Shown here: positions 8,836-17,490 of the stretch, piece after piece
Position numbering within the stretch: the first letter of the stretch is position 1
How the letters are laid out: each line of letters opens with the position of its first letter
Assembly (NCBI RefSeq): GCF_014050225.1
Contig: NZ_JACFXV010000044.1
Coordinates: 85,032 to 149,031, forward strand
Length of the DNA: 64,000 nt
Source: Stappia albiluteola
GTDB taxonomy: Bacteria > Pseudomonadota > Alphaproteobacteria > Rhizobiales > Stappiaceae
Reading direction: 5' to 3'
Made by a program: the position numbers and the translations under genes
The notes under the pieces: model-generated
The model's input: only the letters and a program-made list of their open reading frames with translations
The model's database searches: none
Told to the model about the DNA's origin: nothing

Positions 8836-10451
8836 GTTGCCCCTGTCCGGCGGTGTGCAGGCATGTCGGACACGACTATCTGCTGCGTTTGCGGGTCAAA
8901 GCAGTAGTAGATGCGCAGACAACGCGTCGGGTCGCGTGTGTTGCCGCCGTTCTTGATGTGCCAGTCAGCTGAAAACCTACGGCCATTCCAGTCGAACTCA
9001 TAGGTGTCCGCACCACAGGAGGCGTTCTGGATACCATCCATGATCGTCACGTTGTTAATCGATCCGCCCCCGCCATTGATGCGTTGGTCCCTACATTTCG
9101 ACGCCAGCCAAAGCAGGCAGTGCGCTGCTGTCTCGACATCTGTAAATTCCGGATTCCGTGCCCCGCGATGCGCGTTCGGTGTCAGAACCAGTCGCCCTGC
9201 CAACTGTTCATCACACCAAGCGGGCAGTTCCTGCCAGCTTGCAGGCATCGCAATGTCCAGATCGGGGTCATCGCCCCTCGCTTTGAGCAGGTCTGTCAGT
9301 TGCTGAATGCGATACGCGGATTTTTGTGCTTGGGACTCCGAGAGTTCAGCGCGTGCCCGCTCCTTCTCGTATTCAGAAATGTAATAGTCCTGTTCCGAGC
9401 CCAGCGAAGCGACTTGTTTTTCAAGCGCATCAATCCGGTCGTTTGCGGCTGCGAGCTGGTCGCTGGCACTGGCGTCCTCGTTCCGGAGGTTTTGCTGGCG
9501 CAGTTTCAGGTTAGCGTTGCGGATCGCCGCGAAGGGCAGCACATCGCGTCCGAGCTTTGTTCGCAGAATACTTTCCTGCGCGGCCAGCTGCTGCATCCAG
9601 CGCGTTGCCCGCGCTGCGCCCTCGGCCGTATCCAGCTGATTGGCGAGAACTAGGCGGTGGATGTAGGGGTCGGCGTCATCGGAAAAGCCCGGCAGATAGA
9701 CACGCGCTGCACCTCCGAAGACCGATTTGAACTTGCCAAACCGATCGGTCAGCCGCCAGGTCGCCGCGGGGTGGAGAAGTGCAACATGCCCGATGCCAAG
9801 CATGGCGCGGCTGAGGGCTGCCGTGTCGAGCGTTGGATGATCGGCCTGCCCGCTCTCGGCCAGGGTCACCACGAAGATGGGCAGTTGCCGGGACGGATCG
9901 ATCAGGTCATCGATCAAGTCTTCGGCGTCTGCATCGGTCTCATAGACCGTCGGTGAGACGGAGAGCTGTTTCTGGCCGCTGATTAGCCTGCATTTCTGTA
10001 CGACCTGTTGGATGAAACCAGGCGTGTGCGGCTCGATCTGTAGTTCGTCTTCGGGCGTGCTGACCAACAGTCGGGCGCTGAACTTCGCGGGCTGGTCGGG
10101 CAGCAGGCCGACGACCACCTCGGTGGTCCAGACCCGTTCGGCGACGGTTTTATCAGGGTCGTCGGTGCGGATGGCCCAAAGATCGGACGTACCGGACTGG
10201 AGGCGCACGCAGCTGCTGTTCCGCCCGCCCGACAGATAGTCAAAGGACTCTCGCTGCCAGGCCTCGCGCGGCAACTGGCCGCCACAGCGCTTCTGCGCCC
10301 ATCTGAGGATTTCTCCGACCGCTGCGTTGGCAATGGCAGCAGGATCGTCGCCCGGCATCCCGCCGGCCACACGCAGCACCTCGTGCTCGCGCACGACACG
10401 CGGCATGCGGCTCGCCAAGGGGGAAAGGGCGTCGATCATACTGTTGCTCAT
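8832..10451 (-). CDS. Uncharacterised 539-residue coiled-coil protein inside the hsd operon
   Basis: I do not recognise a named family. The N-terminal ~300 residues form a mixed alpha/beta region with a conserved-looking patch SVFGGAARVYLPGF (about 243-256). Residues ~305-395 are heptad-rich coiled coil (LAAANDRIDALEKQVASL). The C-terminal ~110 residues form a separate small domain ending RIYYCFDPQTQQIVVSDMPAHR (514-534 approximately), whose strand-turn-strand look recalls RelE/ParE-like folds, but that is only a resemblance. The start has a strong GGAGG site and lies 39 nt after the DUF262 gene; the stop overlaps hsdS (ATGA). The position implies that it works with the restriction complex. 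Confidence 0.85.
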   Translation of the reverse strand: MSNSMIDALSPLASRMPRVVREHEVLRVAGGMPGDDPAAIANAAVGEILRWAQKRCGGQLPREAWQRESFDYLSGGRNSSCVRLQSGTSDLWAIRTDDPDKTVAERVWTTEVVVGLLPDQPAKFSARLLVSTPEDELQIEPHTPGFIQQVVQKCRLISGQKQLSVSPTVYETDADAEDLIDDLIDPSRQLPIFVVTLAESGQADHPTLDTAALSRAMLGIGHVALLHPAATWRLTDRFGKFKSVFGGAARVYLPGFSDDADPYIHRLVLANQLDTAEGAARATRWMQQLAAQESILRTKLGRDVLPFAAIRNANLKLRQQNLRNEDASASDQLAAANDRIDALEKQVASLGSEQDYYISEYEKERARAELSESQAQKSAYRIQQLTDLLKARGDDPDLDIAMPASWQELPAWCDEQLAGRLVLTPNAHRGARNPEFTDVETAAHCLLWLASKCRDQRINGGGGSINNVTIMDGIQNASCGADTYEFDWNGRRFSADWHIKNGGNTRDPTRCLRIYYCFDPQTQQIVVSDMPAHRRTGAT

Positions 10452-10490
10452 GTGACCACCTCCGGGTGCGTTGTGTGCCCCAGCTGCATC

Positions 10491-12287
10491 TCAAAGCCCC
10501 TCGAAGTAGGTTTTGATCTTTGCCGCCATTAGCTTCCGGCGCGCTTCAAGGAAGTCGCCAAAATCGGGAATCTCCCCATCGAGCAGCGCCTCAGGCAGAC
10601 AACTCATGCGGAGGTTTGCCCGCATCTCCGTCATTTCCGTGATGCCGCCGTACTTCTTAGCACCGCCGTTACATTGATCTGCGAGCTCGGCGAAGTAGAG
10701 CTCGGGCGCCTTATCGCCGATGCCGATGTTGATCTCGCTTTGTGCGAGGACGAAGTTGGCGATCTGGTTATACCGCCCACGCGCCATGCCCTGTTTTTTC
10801 AGGTGGTTGCGCGGATAGACGTGATGCACGTCGCTGCGGTTTAGCAACAGGTCGCGCACGGTGATATCCCGCGACAGGAAGCCGAGATCCCCCAGCTTCA
10901 CCTGTGCCGCCTGGTAGACGAGGAAATAGGGGCTGGACGCCGAGGAGGTATCCATCTCCTGCGGGAGCAGCGTGGACCAGAAGCTTTCGGGAAGCTCCGC
11001 ATCGATTACCGCCTCGCAATAGGTCGCAAGACCGCGCGCCTCGATCTGGCGGATATCGAAATCGAACGCCGTCTCGGGGCTGCCCGAGTAGCGCCCCCTC
11101 AGCAGCGACATGACATACCAGCGCCGCACCAGCCGCTCGATGTCGGCAGCCGGCATGCCCTCCGCGCGGCCGCGCAGGTAGAGGATGTAGGCGAAGTTGA
11201 TAGCGTTCTGGCTGCGGATGAGATTCGACGTGACGAACCCGGCCGAGCGCAGGATCATTGTCAGGCGGTCGAAATGCGTCTTGTTGATGAAGTTGAGAAC
11301 GCCCGTCTTCAGGCGGGCGAACGCCTCCTCAGCGACAGCTTCCTCGTACTGCTTGGTCTCGAAGTTACGCCCCGACAGCAGGGCTACAAGGTCTTGCAGC
11401 TTGCCGCGCCGAAACTCGGACGTGAACGCCACGCGCAGCATGTCGGTGTAGGAAGGGTCGTAGAGGTCATCGTTGACGTCCTTCAGCCATCGCATTTTCG
11501 GGAGGAATTCCGACGAGGCAAAAGCCTTGTCCCCCTTCTCGATGCGCGAGAGGAACTCGGGTGCTACCGCCAGATGGCAGAAATAGTCAATGGCCTTGCG
11601 CAGCATGTTGCCGCCATAGGCGTCGTTCGCCGCAATCTTTGACATAGCGAAGTCGGCCTGGCTGAGCGAAGCCCCGGCAGAGTTCACCCGAATGAAGATC
11701 TCCGTAACCGTTTCGATGTCGAGGTCTTCAGCGAGCTCGATAATGCCTACGTGGTTGTTGATGATCTTCCGGACGCGTTCGAGGATGCGCGATACCTGCT
11801 TGCGATCAGCAGCAGGGTTTCGCTCCGCATAATCGTCCGTCAGTTCTGTCAGGCTGGCATCGGGTGAAAACACTGCGGCCAGATCAGGAATCCAAGAGGC
11901 GTCTTTCTGGATGGCCGGGTTGGAGACCTCGAAGCGTTCCTCGACGGGATGGAAGGCGATTCGGATACGAACAGTTTCGTAGTCCTTGGTCAGCACTTCC
12001 CGGCCGAGCAACGCGGCCATGAGCGCGGTCACACGTTGCTGACCATCGATCAAGATGCGCTTGCCCGAGGATGTGGAGCCATCCTTCAGCCGGACCGACG
12101 GATTCCTCCAGGCAATCAGGTAGCCCACCGGGTAGCCCTGATAGAGGGAGTCCAGCAGATTCCTGACCTTGGTCGCATCCCACACGAAAGGGCGCTGGAT
12201 CTCGGGAATCGCAATCTCGCCGGACTTCACCCACGTAAGAAGCGTCTCGATCGGATGAGGAGTGACGGAATATCGCTGTGTCGCCAT
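10491..12287 (-). CDS. DUF262/DUF1524 (GmrSD-like) protein encoded between hsdM and hsdS
   Basis: Fused GmrSD-type architecture. The N-terminal DUF262 (ParB/sulfiredoxin-like NTP-using) part has [10 protein letters not shown] (27-36), DGQQR (81-85) and [16 protein letters not shown] (198-213). The C-terminal DUF1524 His-Me finger nuclease has [13 protein letters not shown] (486-498) with Asn in NQIANFVL. Characterised members (GmrSD, BrxU, SspE-like) attack modified or phage DNA. The chosen ATG at 12287 lies 2 nt after the hsdM stop; the longer frame from 12455 runs inside hsdM and is rejected. The 598-residue protein keeps all motifs and is probably active. Its target here is unknown. Confidence 0.9.
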   Translation of the reverse strand: MATQRYSVTPHPIETLLTWVKSGEIAIPEIQRPFVWDATKVRNLLDSLYQGYPVGYLIAWRNPSVRLKDGSTSSGKRILIDGQQRVTALMAALLGREVLTKDYETVRIRIAFHPVEERFEVSNPAIQKDASWIPDLAAVFSPDASLTELTDDYAERNPAADRKQVSRILERVRKIINNHVGIIELAEDLDIETVTEIFIRVNSAGASLSQADFAMSKIAANDAYGGNMLRKAIDYFCHLAVAPEFLSRIEKGDKAFASSEFLPKMRWLKDVNDDLYDPSYTDMLRVAFTSEFRRGKLQDLVALLSGRNFETKQYEEAVAEEAFARLKTGVLNFINKTHFDRLTMILRSAGFVTSNLIRSQNAINFAYILYLRGRAEGMPAADIERLVRRWYVMSLLRGRYSGSPETAFDFDIRQIEARGLATYCEAVIDAELPESFWSTLLPQEMDTSSASSPYFLVYQAAQVKLGDLGFLSRDITVRDLLLNRSDVHHVYPRNHLKKQGMARGRYNQIANFVLAQSEINIGIGDKAPELYFAELADQCNGGAKKYGGITEMTEMRANLRMSCLPEALLDGEIPDFGDFLEARRKLMAAKIKTYFEGL

Positions 12288-12289
12288 GC

Positions 12290-14422
12290 CTAACGTCCTC
12301 CCACGAGGACGTCTTCGAGCAAGCCCTCCGTCTCTTTCTCCAGCGCTCGAATATCCGCTTCGATCTCGTCGAGCGTGCGCAAGGGCTGCGGCCTGTAGAA
12401 ATGTCGCGTGAAAGAGATTTCGTATCCGACCACCGTTTTTGAGGCATCGATCCACGCATCAAAGGCATGGGGCAATACCTCCCGTTGGAAGAACGCTTCG
12501 ATGCCCCCTTCTTCTAGGAAAGGCACCTGCTCGGTGTCCCGCAGTTCCGTGTCGGGCTCGTACTCCACGACGGTCGGCTTGCCGCCGATCGTCATGTGGT
12601 AGCTTCCGTAGAGCGCGTCCTGCGCCGCATCTGATCCGGCCTTCGGCTTCGAGGTCTTGCGGATCACCGGTTCCGCAGCGGCATCCTTCTGGCCGAGCGC
12701 CGACATGAGCAGCTTCTGCCGCTTGGCCGTCATTCGAAGGCCCAATGAGCTGGCGGCATCCTCCACCTGGGCAACGAAGGCGTTGAAATCCAGATGCGGG
12801 CCGGGGCCGCGAGCCTCCGCTACCGCCTCGACTGCGCGGACGAGATCATCTTCACCCGCTTCTGCGCACGCCTTGCGGAATCGCCGCAAGGCGCCGTCCG
12901 TCAGCTCCGTCTTCAGGCGCAAGGGACGCTCTACCGTGATCTTCCGGTAGCCAAACGCGTCGTTCGGGAAGACCTTCGACGCCTCGTCTTCCTTCTGCTG
13001 GAGCAACGCGTCACAAATGCGCTTGATATCGTCGGCACCAAGCTCACAGTTCTTTTTCCCGAGATTTTTACGCAGTGGCTTGAACCAGGCGGTGGCGTCG
13101 ATGAGCTGCACCTTGCCCTTGCGGCTCTCAGCCTTGCGATTACTCAGGACCCAAATGTAGGTCGCGATACCTGTGTTGTAGAAGATGTTCAGCGGCAGGG
13201 CGATGATGGCTTCGAGCCAGTCTTTCTCGATGATCCAGCGGCGGACGTTGCTTTCACCGGAACCCGCATCCCCAGTGAACAGCGAGGACCCATTGTGCAC
13301 CTCGGCGATGCGGCTCCCCAGCGGAGAAGCCTTCTTCATCTTGCTGAGCATGTTAGCCAGGAACACCATCTGGCCATCGCTCGACCGGGTTATCAGGCTG
13401 AACTCAGGATCTCCACCGTGCTCGATCACGAAACGAGGATCACGCAGTTCCTTTTTCCCTCCCATGCGCTCCAAGTCGGTCTTCCAGGACTTGCCGTAGG
13501 GGGGATTGGACAGCATGAAGTCGAATTCGTGAGACGGGAACGCGTCTGCCGACAAAGTCGACCCGAATTTCATGTTTTCGGCCTCGACGCCTTCTCCCTT
13601 CAGGATCAGGTCGGCCTTGCTGATGGCAAAAGTCTCGGGGTTCACCTCTTGACCGTAGAGGTGAACCGAAACTTCCTTCCCGTGTTCTGTTGCCAGCTTG
13701 ATCAGCGTTTCTTCCGCTACCGTCAGCATGCCCCCCGTGCCGCAGGCCCCGTCATAAACGAGGTATGTTCCCGACTGAATGTCGTCGGCGATCGGCATGA
13801 AGATAAGGTAGGCCATGAGCTCTACCACGTCGCGCGGCGTGAAGTGCTCTCCTGCCTCCTCATTGTTCTCTTCGTTGAATCGGCGGATGAGCTCCTCGAA
13901 GATCGTGCCCATTGAGTGGTTGTCGAGACCGGGTAGCCGGACACTTCCATCTTGGTGCAGGATCGGCTTTGGGCTCAAATTGACAGAGGGATCGAGAAAT
14001 TTTACGAGCAGGAAGCCTAGGACGTCCGCCTCGACGAGCGTGGGTATCTGGTTGCGGAATTTAAACTTATCTAGCACTTCCTGAACGTTCGGCGAAAAGC
14101 CGTCGAGATACGCCTCGAAATCGGCCTTCAGCTGCTGGTGGCGCCCTCTAGAAGTCAAATCGCGGAGGCGAAACTGAGAGGTGTTGTAAAATGCCTCGCC
14201 TGATGCCTGACACAGGGCGGCATGCTGGTTTGCAACCCCAGCCTTGTCGAGTTGAGCCTTCATAGTGAGTACCGCTTCCTTCGTCGGCTCCAGCGCTGCG
14301 TCGAGACGACGAATAACGGTCATTGGCAGAATCACATCGCGGTATTTGCCGCGGACGTACACGTCACGCAGGACATCGTCGGCAATGTTCCAAATGAAAT
14401 TGCTGATGTTGAGATTTCTCAT
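12290..14422 (-). CDS. hsdM: Type I restriction-modification DNA methyltransferase subunit (HsdM)
   Basis: N6-adenine methyltransferase of the type I system; with HsdS it marks host sites. The start is the ATG at 14422 ([20 protein letters not shown]), preceded by CGGAG; an in-frame upstream start at 14446 is less likely. It has an HsdM N-terminal helical domain, the SAM-binding motif DGACGTGG (224-231) and the catalytic motif NPPY (306-309). At 710 residues it is longer than classical E. coli HsdM (~530), with an extended C-terminal part ending in coiled HsdS-contact helices. It is the first gene of the operon. Confidence 0.95.
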   Translation of the reverse strand: MRNLNISNFIWNIADDVLRDVYVRGKYRDVILPMTVIRRLDAALEPTKEAVLTMKAQLDKAGVANQHAALCQASGEAFYNTSQFRLRDLTSRGRHQQLKADFEAYLDGFSPNVQEVLDKFKFRNQIPTLVEADVLGFLLVKFLDPSVNLSPKPILHQDGSVRLPGLDNHSMGTIFEELIRRFNEENNEEAGEHFTPRDVVELMAYLIFMPIADDIQSGTYLVYDGACGTGGMLTVAEETLIKLATEHGKEVSVHLYGQEVNPETFAISKADLILKGEGVEAENMKFGSTLSADAFPSHEFDFMLSNPPYGKSWKTDLERMGGKKELRDPRFVIEHGGDPEFSLITRSSDGQMVFLANMLSKMKKASPLGSRIAEVHNGSSLFTGDAGSGESNVRRWIIEKDWLEAIIALPLNIFYNTGIATYIWVLSNRKAESRKGKVQLIDATAWFKPLRKNLGKKNCELGADDIKRICDALLQQKEDEASKVFPNDAFGYRKITVERPLRLKTELTDGALRRFRKACAEAGEDDLVRAVEAVAEARGPGPHLDFNAFVAQVEDAASSLGLRMTAKRQKLLMSALGQKDAAAEPVIRKTSKPKAGSDAAQDALYGSYHMTIGGKPTVVEYEPDTELRDTEQVPFLEEGGIEAFFQREVLPHAFDAWIDASKTVVGYEISFTRHFYRPQPLRTLDEIEADIRALEKETEGLLEDVLVGGR

Positions 14423-14450
14423 TTTTGCTCCGTGATTCCCTACCATCGCA

Positions 14451-14479
14451 ATCTAGAGTTCCTCGAAGGCAGTACTCAA
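14451..14479 (-). promoter_or_regulatory. Candidate promoter of the hsdM-led operon
   Basis: On the minus strand, TTGAGT (14474-14479) and CTAGAT (14451-14456) are separated by 17 nt and would give a leader of about 20 nt before hsdM. The match to the alphaproteobacterial housekeeping pattern is moderate, so this is a prediction only. Confidence 0.35.
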
Positions 14480-14813
14480 CGTGTTTTACGTTCAAAATTT
14501 GTGACTTGCCCAGCCAAGGCTTACATTCGATGTTCGTCGCTGGTGTCTGATAACGTGTCTCTTCCAGAAAGACGCACTCATTGGTCGCGCCCCGGACATC
14601 GAGCAAACGGCGAAAGGCCGGGCGGATGAATTATTTTTTAGTGGAACCGTAGAGCTTACCAAGTTGGTCGATTTCGGTGAGATATCGTTTCGCTATTTGT
14701 TGGCTCATGATTTGCTTGAATCGGATTGCGTTAGTCAATACAAGGAGATCAGAGTGTTCCATACAAGCCAGAGCATATGCGGCATATAATTGTCATTCTT
14801 GATTGAATTCGGC
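14480..14813. other. Intergenic stretch between hsd operon and recombinase operon
   Basis: About 330 bp, AT-rich near 14630-14810, with no open frame I can support. It separates the divergent-age modules of the island, the start of hsdM and the end of the recombinase gene. No clear terminator hairpin is visible. Confidence 0.5.
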
Positions 14814-15929
14814 TTATTTTCCATGATGGGCCTTAATATTTTCCAACAAGAATTCGGCAAGTGCATCGATATTGTCTTCGAAACAGTAGCGGCGATTGCC
14901 TGACGCCGACGTCGCTAAGTTGGCCATAATCTCCGCCTGCCGATGGCTCGCCACGGCGCCGTAGCTGATGAGGGTCGTCAGCACGCGCTCATGGCCAAGG
15001 TTCTGGCTCCAGGCTTTGAAATATTCCGGCGTTTTGCACATGCGCTCGCCGATTTGGGCCAGCGTATTGCGGAAGGAATGCGGGTTGAAATAGGGCAGGT
15101 CAGCCGCCTCAAATGCCTGCCGGAAGATCTTGCGGATCGGGTCGGCGTTTTTCCAATGTTCGCGCGATAGCCCCTTCGCCGCAAATAGGCCGTCGGCGTT
15201 CAAGCCGATTTCCGTTGCCGGGAACAGCGGATCGTCCGGCCCAAACAGTTTTTCAGTCTTCAGGAAATCGATCCACTCGATGACAATCTGTTCGATATCC
15301 TTGCCGACCGGAAAGAACCACGAATGGATGGTCTTGCGGTTCTTGGTGCGCACGCTTCGCGCATCCTGATCGACCGTGCGCCGGTCCATATCCACATGGC
15401 GGATCGAAAGCGAAGCCATTGCGTCATCACGCATACCTGTCAGATAGGCGAAGGTGATCAGCGCGCGGTTGCGCTTCTCGATATCGCTTACCGCTTTCAT
15501 CGAAAAAATGACATGGCGAATTTGTTCGGCGCTGGGTACAGGCCTTTCCCGCCTTGCCGTCGCGATCCGGCTGTCATTGGCGGAAGGATTGAAATAGTCG
15601 GCGTCCGAATAGCTGATACGGGATTTGTAACCCGGTTGCCCGGCGAGCCAATGGAAGAAGGCCTTCAGCGCCATGAGGCGGGAATGGATCGTCGCCTTGG
15701 CCAATGGCTTGCCCGTATCCGGGTTGATTTGGTCGTTAAGCTGGCGCTTGAACTTACGTGCTTGCTCGATATGGAATTGGGCAAAATCCTTGTAGCCGGT
15801 CGAGGCTTCGAACACGGCGATTGCTGCCGCGACCTGATCCGTGCTCTTCACCGACATCCGCTTGGCTTCTTCCAGATAGGCTAGATATTGACGCTTGATC
15901 CGTTCGTTTTTCGGATGATGCTTACGCAT
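14814..15929 (-). CDS. Tyrosine recombinase / site-specific integrase
   Basis: The 371-residue phage-integrase-type recombinase has an N-terminal core-binding domain (about 1-115) and a catalytic domain with Arg in TGMRDDAM, the HxxR box HSFRNTLA, the second His in LGHERV and the nucleophile Tyr in LISYGAV. All catalytic residues are visible. It is unlike the P4-type integrase at 17491-18675 and lacks that protein's DUF4102 arm-binding domain. It overlaps the upstream HTH/Cys-cluster gene by 8 nt, so the two are made together. Its attachment site is not evident. It may belong to a nested element or serve as an accessory recombinase. Confidence 0.88.
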   Translation of the reverse strand: MRKHHPKNERIKRQYLAYLEEAKRMSVKSTDQVAAAIAVFEASTGYKDFAQFHIEQARKFKRQLNDQINPDTGKPLAKATIHSRLMALKAFFHWLAGQPGYKSRISYSDADYFNPSANDSRIATARRERPVPSAEQIRHVIFSMKAVSDIEKRNRALITFAYLTGMRDDAMASLSIRHVDMDRRTVDQDARSVRTKNRKTIHSWFFPVGKDIEQIVIEWIDFLKTEKLFGPDDPLFPATEIGLNADGLFAAKGLSREHWKNADPIRKIFRQAFEAADLPYFNPHSFRNTLAQIGERMCKTPEYFKAWSQNLGHERVLTTLISYGAVASHRQAEIMANLATSASGNRRYCFEDNIDALAEFLLENIKAHHGK

Positions 15930-16410
15930 GGGGTTTGGGCTCCTTCTTCAAGTAATCATTCAGGCAGGGTTTCCCGCTATCGCTTATGCGTTCTTCTGCC
16001 TGCATGATCGTCACGTCCAAAATCCCCCTGAGCGCTTTCAGATTGGCATTGGATATGCGCTTGTGCATGACCGTCGCGCATGTCTCGCAAAGGGCGCGCA
16101 GGTTGCCGTTTGTCGGTGTCATCGGGATATATTCGGCTTCCCCGAATGCAGGGCGTTTTGGCGTACGGCAGGAAAAGCAAAAGCATTCGTCCAACCGGCA
16201 TTTCTGCTTCGCTTTGGATTGCCGCTTTCCGAATTCAACCAAGTCGCTGCCGAGGATCAAAGTTGGCCTTTGATCGGCAAGCGATGGCAGGCCCGACTTG
16301 AGCCACCGCCGCACGGTCCCCTTGGCGATCCCCAGCACGCGGGAGGTTTCATCCACGGTATAGCTGCGATGAATCTTTATCCGACGCCAGGCAGGGCGCT
16401 TACGAGCCAT
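15922..16410 (-). CDS. Small HTH protein with cysteine cluster, coupled to recombinase
   Basis: The 162-residue product has a MerR/excisionase-like helix-turn-helix at the N-terminus (YTVDETSRVLGIAKGTVRRW, about 16-35) and a Cys-rich middle (CRLDECFCFSC followed by CETC about 45 residues on), suggesting a zinc-binding fold. It starts 1 nt after the AlpA-like gene and overlaps the recombinase by 8 nt. By position it is probably a DNA-binding partner or directionality factor of the recombinase. That role is inferred; the motifs alone do not prove it. Confidence 0.75.
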   Translation of the reverse strand: MARKRPAWRRIKIHRSYTVDETSRVLGIAKGTVRRWLKSGLPSLADQRPTLILGSDLVEFGKRQSKAKQKCRLDECFCFSCRTPKRPAFGEAEYIPMTPTNGNLRALCETCATVMHKRISNANLKALRGILDVTIMQAEERISDSGKPCLNDYLKKEPKPHA

Positions 16411-16411
16411 C

Positions 16412-16618
16412 CTAGGCGGCCCCGTTTTCGATCAGCGCGCGGATATCTTCAACGCGCCAGACGGTGATGCGGGGGCCCAGTTTCACAGGCTTTGGGAAGC
16501 GGCCATCCTTTATTCCCGCCCACCACGTCGATTTACTAACGGGAATGGGCCCATTGGGAGCAAGGATGGATGACAGGCGAAGGAAACCTGATTGGGGAAG
16601 TTCGCTGTGGTCCGGCAT
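16412..16618 (-). CDS. AlpA-family excisionase-like regulator
   Basis: The 68-residue product from the ATG at 16618 (MPDHSELPQSGFLRL) carries the AlpA pattern VSKSTWWAGIKDGRFPKPVKLG then VWRVEDIRALI, given here in part as VSKSTWWAGIKDGRF and FPKPVKLGPR. The family binds DNA to control integrase expression and excision of P4-like elements. A longer frame starts at 16690, but its extra 24 residues look unlike the family. It is followed after 1 nt by the HTH/Cys-cluster gene. Confidence 0.82.
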   Translation of the reverse strand: MPDHSELPQSGFLRLSSILAPNGPIPVSKSTWWAGIKDGRFPKPVKLGPRITVWRVEDIRALIENGAA

Positions 16619-16694
16619 GATTCTTTTCCGTCCGGTGATGACGGATAACGACTGCCAAACTTCTCGTGGCCAGAAAGCCGGAAAGGCCAAAAAC

Positions 16695-17390
16695 TCAGCC
16701 GGAAGGGTTTTTGGCCTTCTCTAAGTAATTGTAAATCTTAGAAACTCTCTCTTTCACGCTACTTTCTGCAGGTTCGGCGCCATAGGTGTCGGTGAACCAC
16801 TGAAGCATCATGCGAATCAAGTCTGCTTGCTTATCCGGTAGACCGTCTAGTCCGTTTGCGAGCCGGACGATTTCCATAGTGAAACTGTCCCAATCATACT
16901 CTTGGGGGCGTCCCCCGCGATTTTTTTCATTTGGCTTTGGTGCCGGCAAGGATTTCGGATTCTTATTGTTAATAGGCTCAGCACGCGGTGGGGGCGGGGT
17001 AAAAGGGACTTTGGTCAACGTGTCCAGTAACTCGTCCAAAGGGTCCTTGTTCGGTGAAATCGATTCCGCAATGCCGATGTGTTCAGTTAGGAACGTATCA
17101 AAAAGGAACGCTGGAAAGAGTTCCTTTTGTCGTGCGAACTCTATTAAATCCGCGCGTGATACTAGGCTGTCCGATAAATCGCCAATGCTTGCCGAATAAT
17201 TGCGCGATGAATCCGCATTTAATTCGCCACTGATAGCGGCGCCAACGAGCATCTGTTTAATTGCAATCACTTGGCTTGATAAAGTCGAACTCCACTTGGA
17301 GTTCCTTGCTGGGTCCATACCACCCCAAAGGCAAGCAGCTTGGTGGATAGTGAAAACGTCCACGTATTTCCAGTAAGATATGTCGGACAT
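16695..17390 (-). CDS. Hypothetical island protein (231 residues)
   Basis: Function unknown. From the ATG at 17390 (MSDISYWKYVDVFTIHQAAC) there is an N-terminal region resembling a small recognition domain, a Pro-rich linker (VPFTPPPPRAEP, about 130-141), then a conserved-looking C-terminal part with GGRPQEYDWDSFTMEIVRLA and SSVKERVSKIYNYL. Such C-terminal modules are common in hypothetical proteins next to integrases in proteobacterial islands, as I recall. It precedes the AlpA-like gene on the same strand and may be the first gene of the mobility operon. Confidence 0.7.
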   Translation of the reverse strand: MSDISYWKYVDVFTIHQAACLWGGMDPARNSKWSSTLSSQVIAIKQMLVGAAISGELNADSSRNYSASIGDLSDSLVSRADLIEFARQKELFPAFLFDTFLTEHIGIAESISPNKDPLDELLDTLTKVPFTPPPPRAEPINNKNPKSLPAPKPNEKNRGGRPQEYDWDSFTMEIVRLANGLDGLPDKQADLIRMMLQWFTDTYGAEPAESSVKERVSKIYNYLEKAKNPSG

Positions 17391-17490
17391 TGGACGCGCG
17401 CATCCCATTTTGGTAATTTGCCAGCATAGCGTGCGTAGGCTGTATGTAAAATACTTGCGTTTGCCGGTAAGGATTATAGTTTTTCGTCTC

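Noticed and set aside
7336..15929. Phase-variable hsdS shuffling by the nearby tyrosine recombinase
   Set aside because: Only one hsdS is present, no partial second copy and no inverted repeats in its recognition halves were seen.
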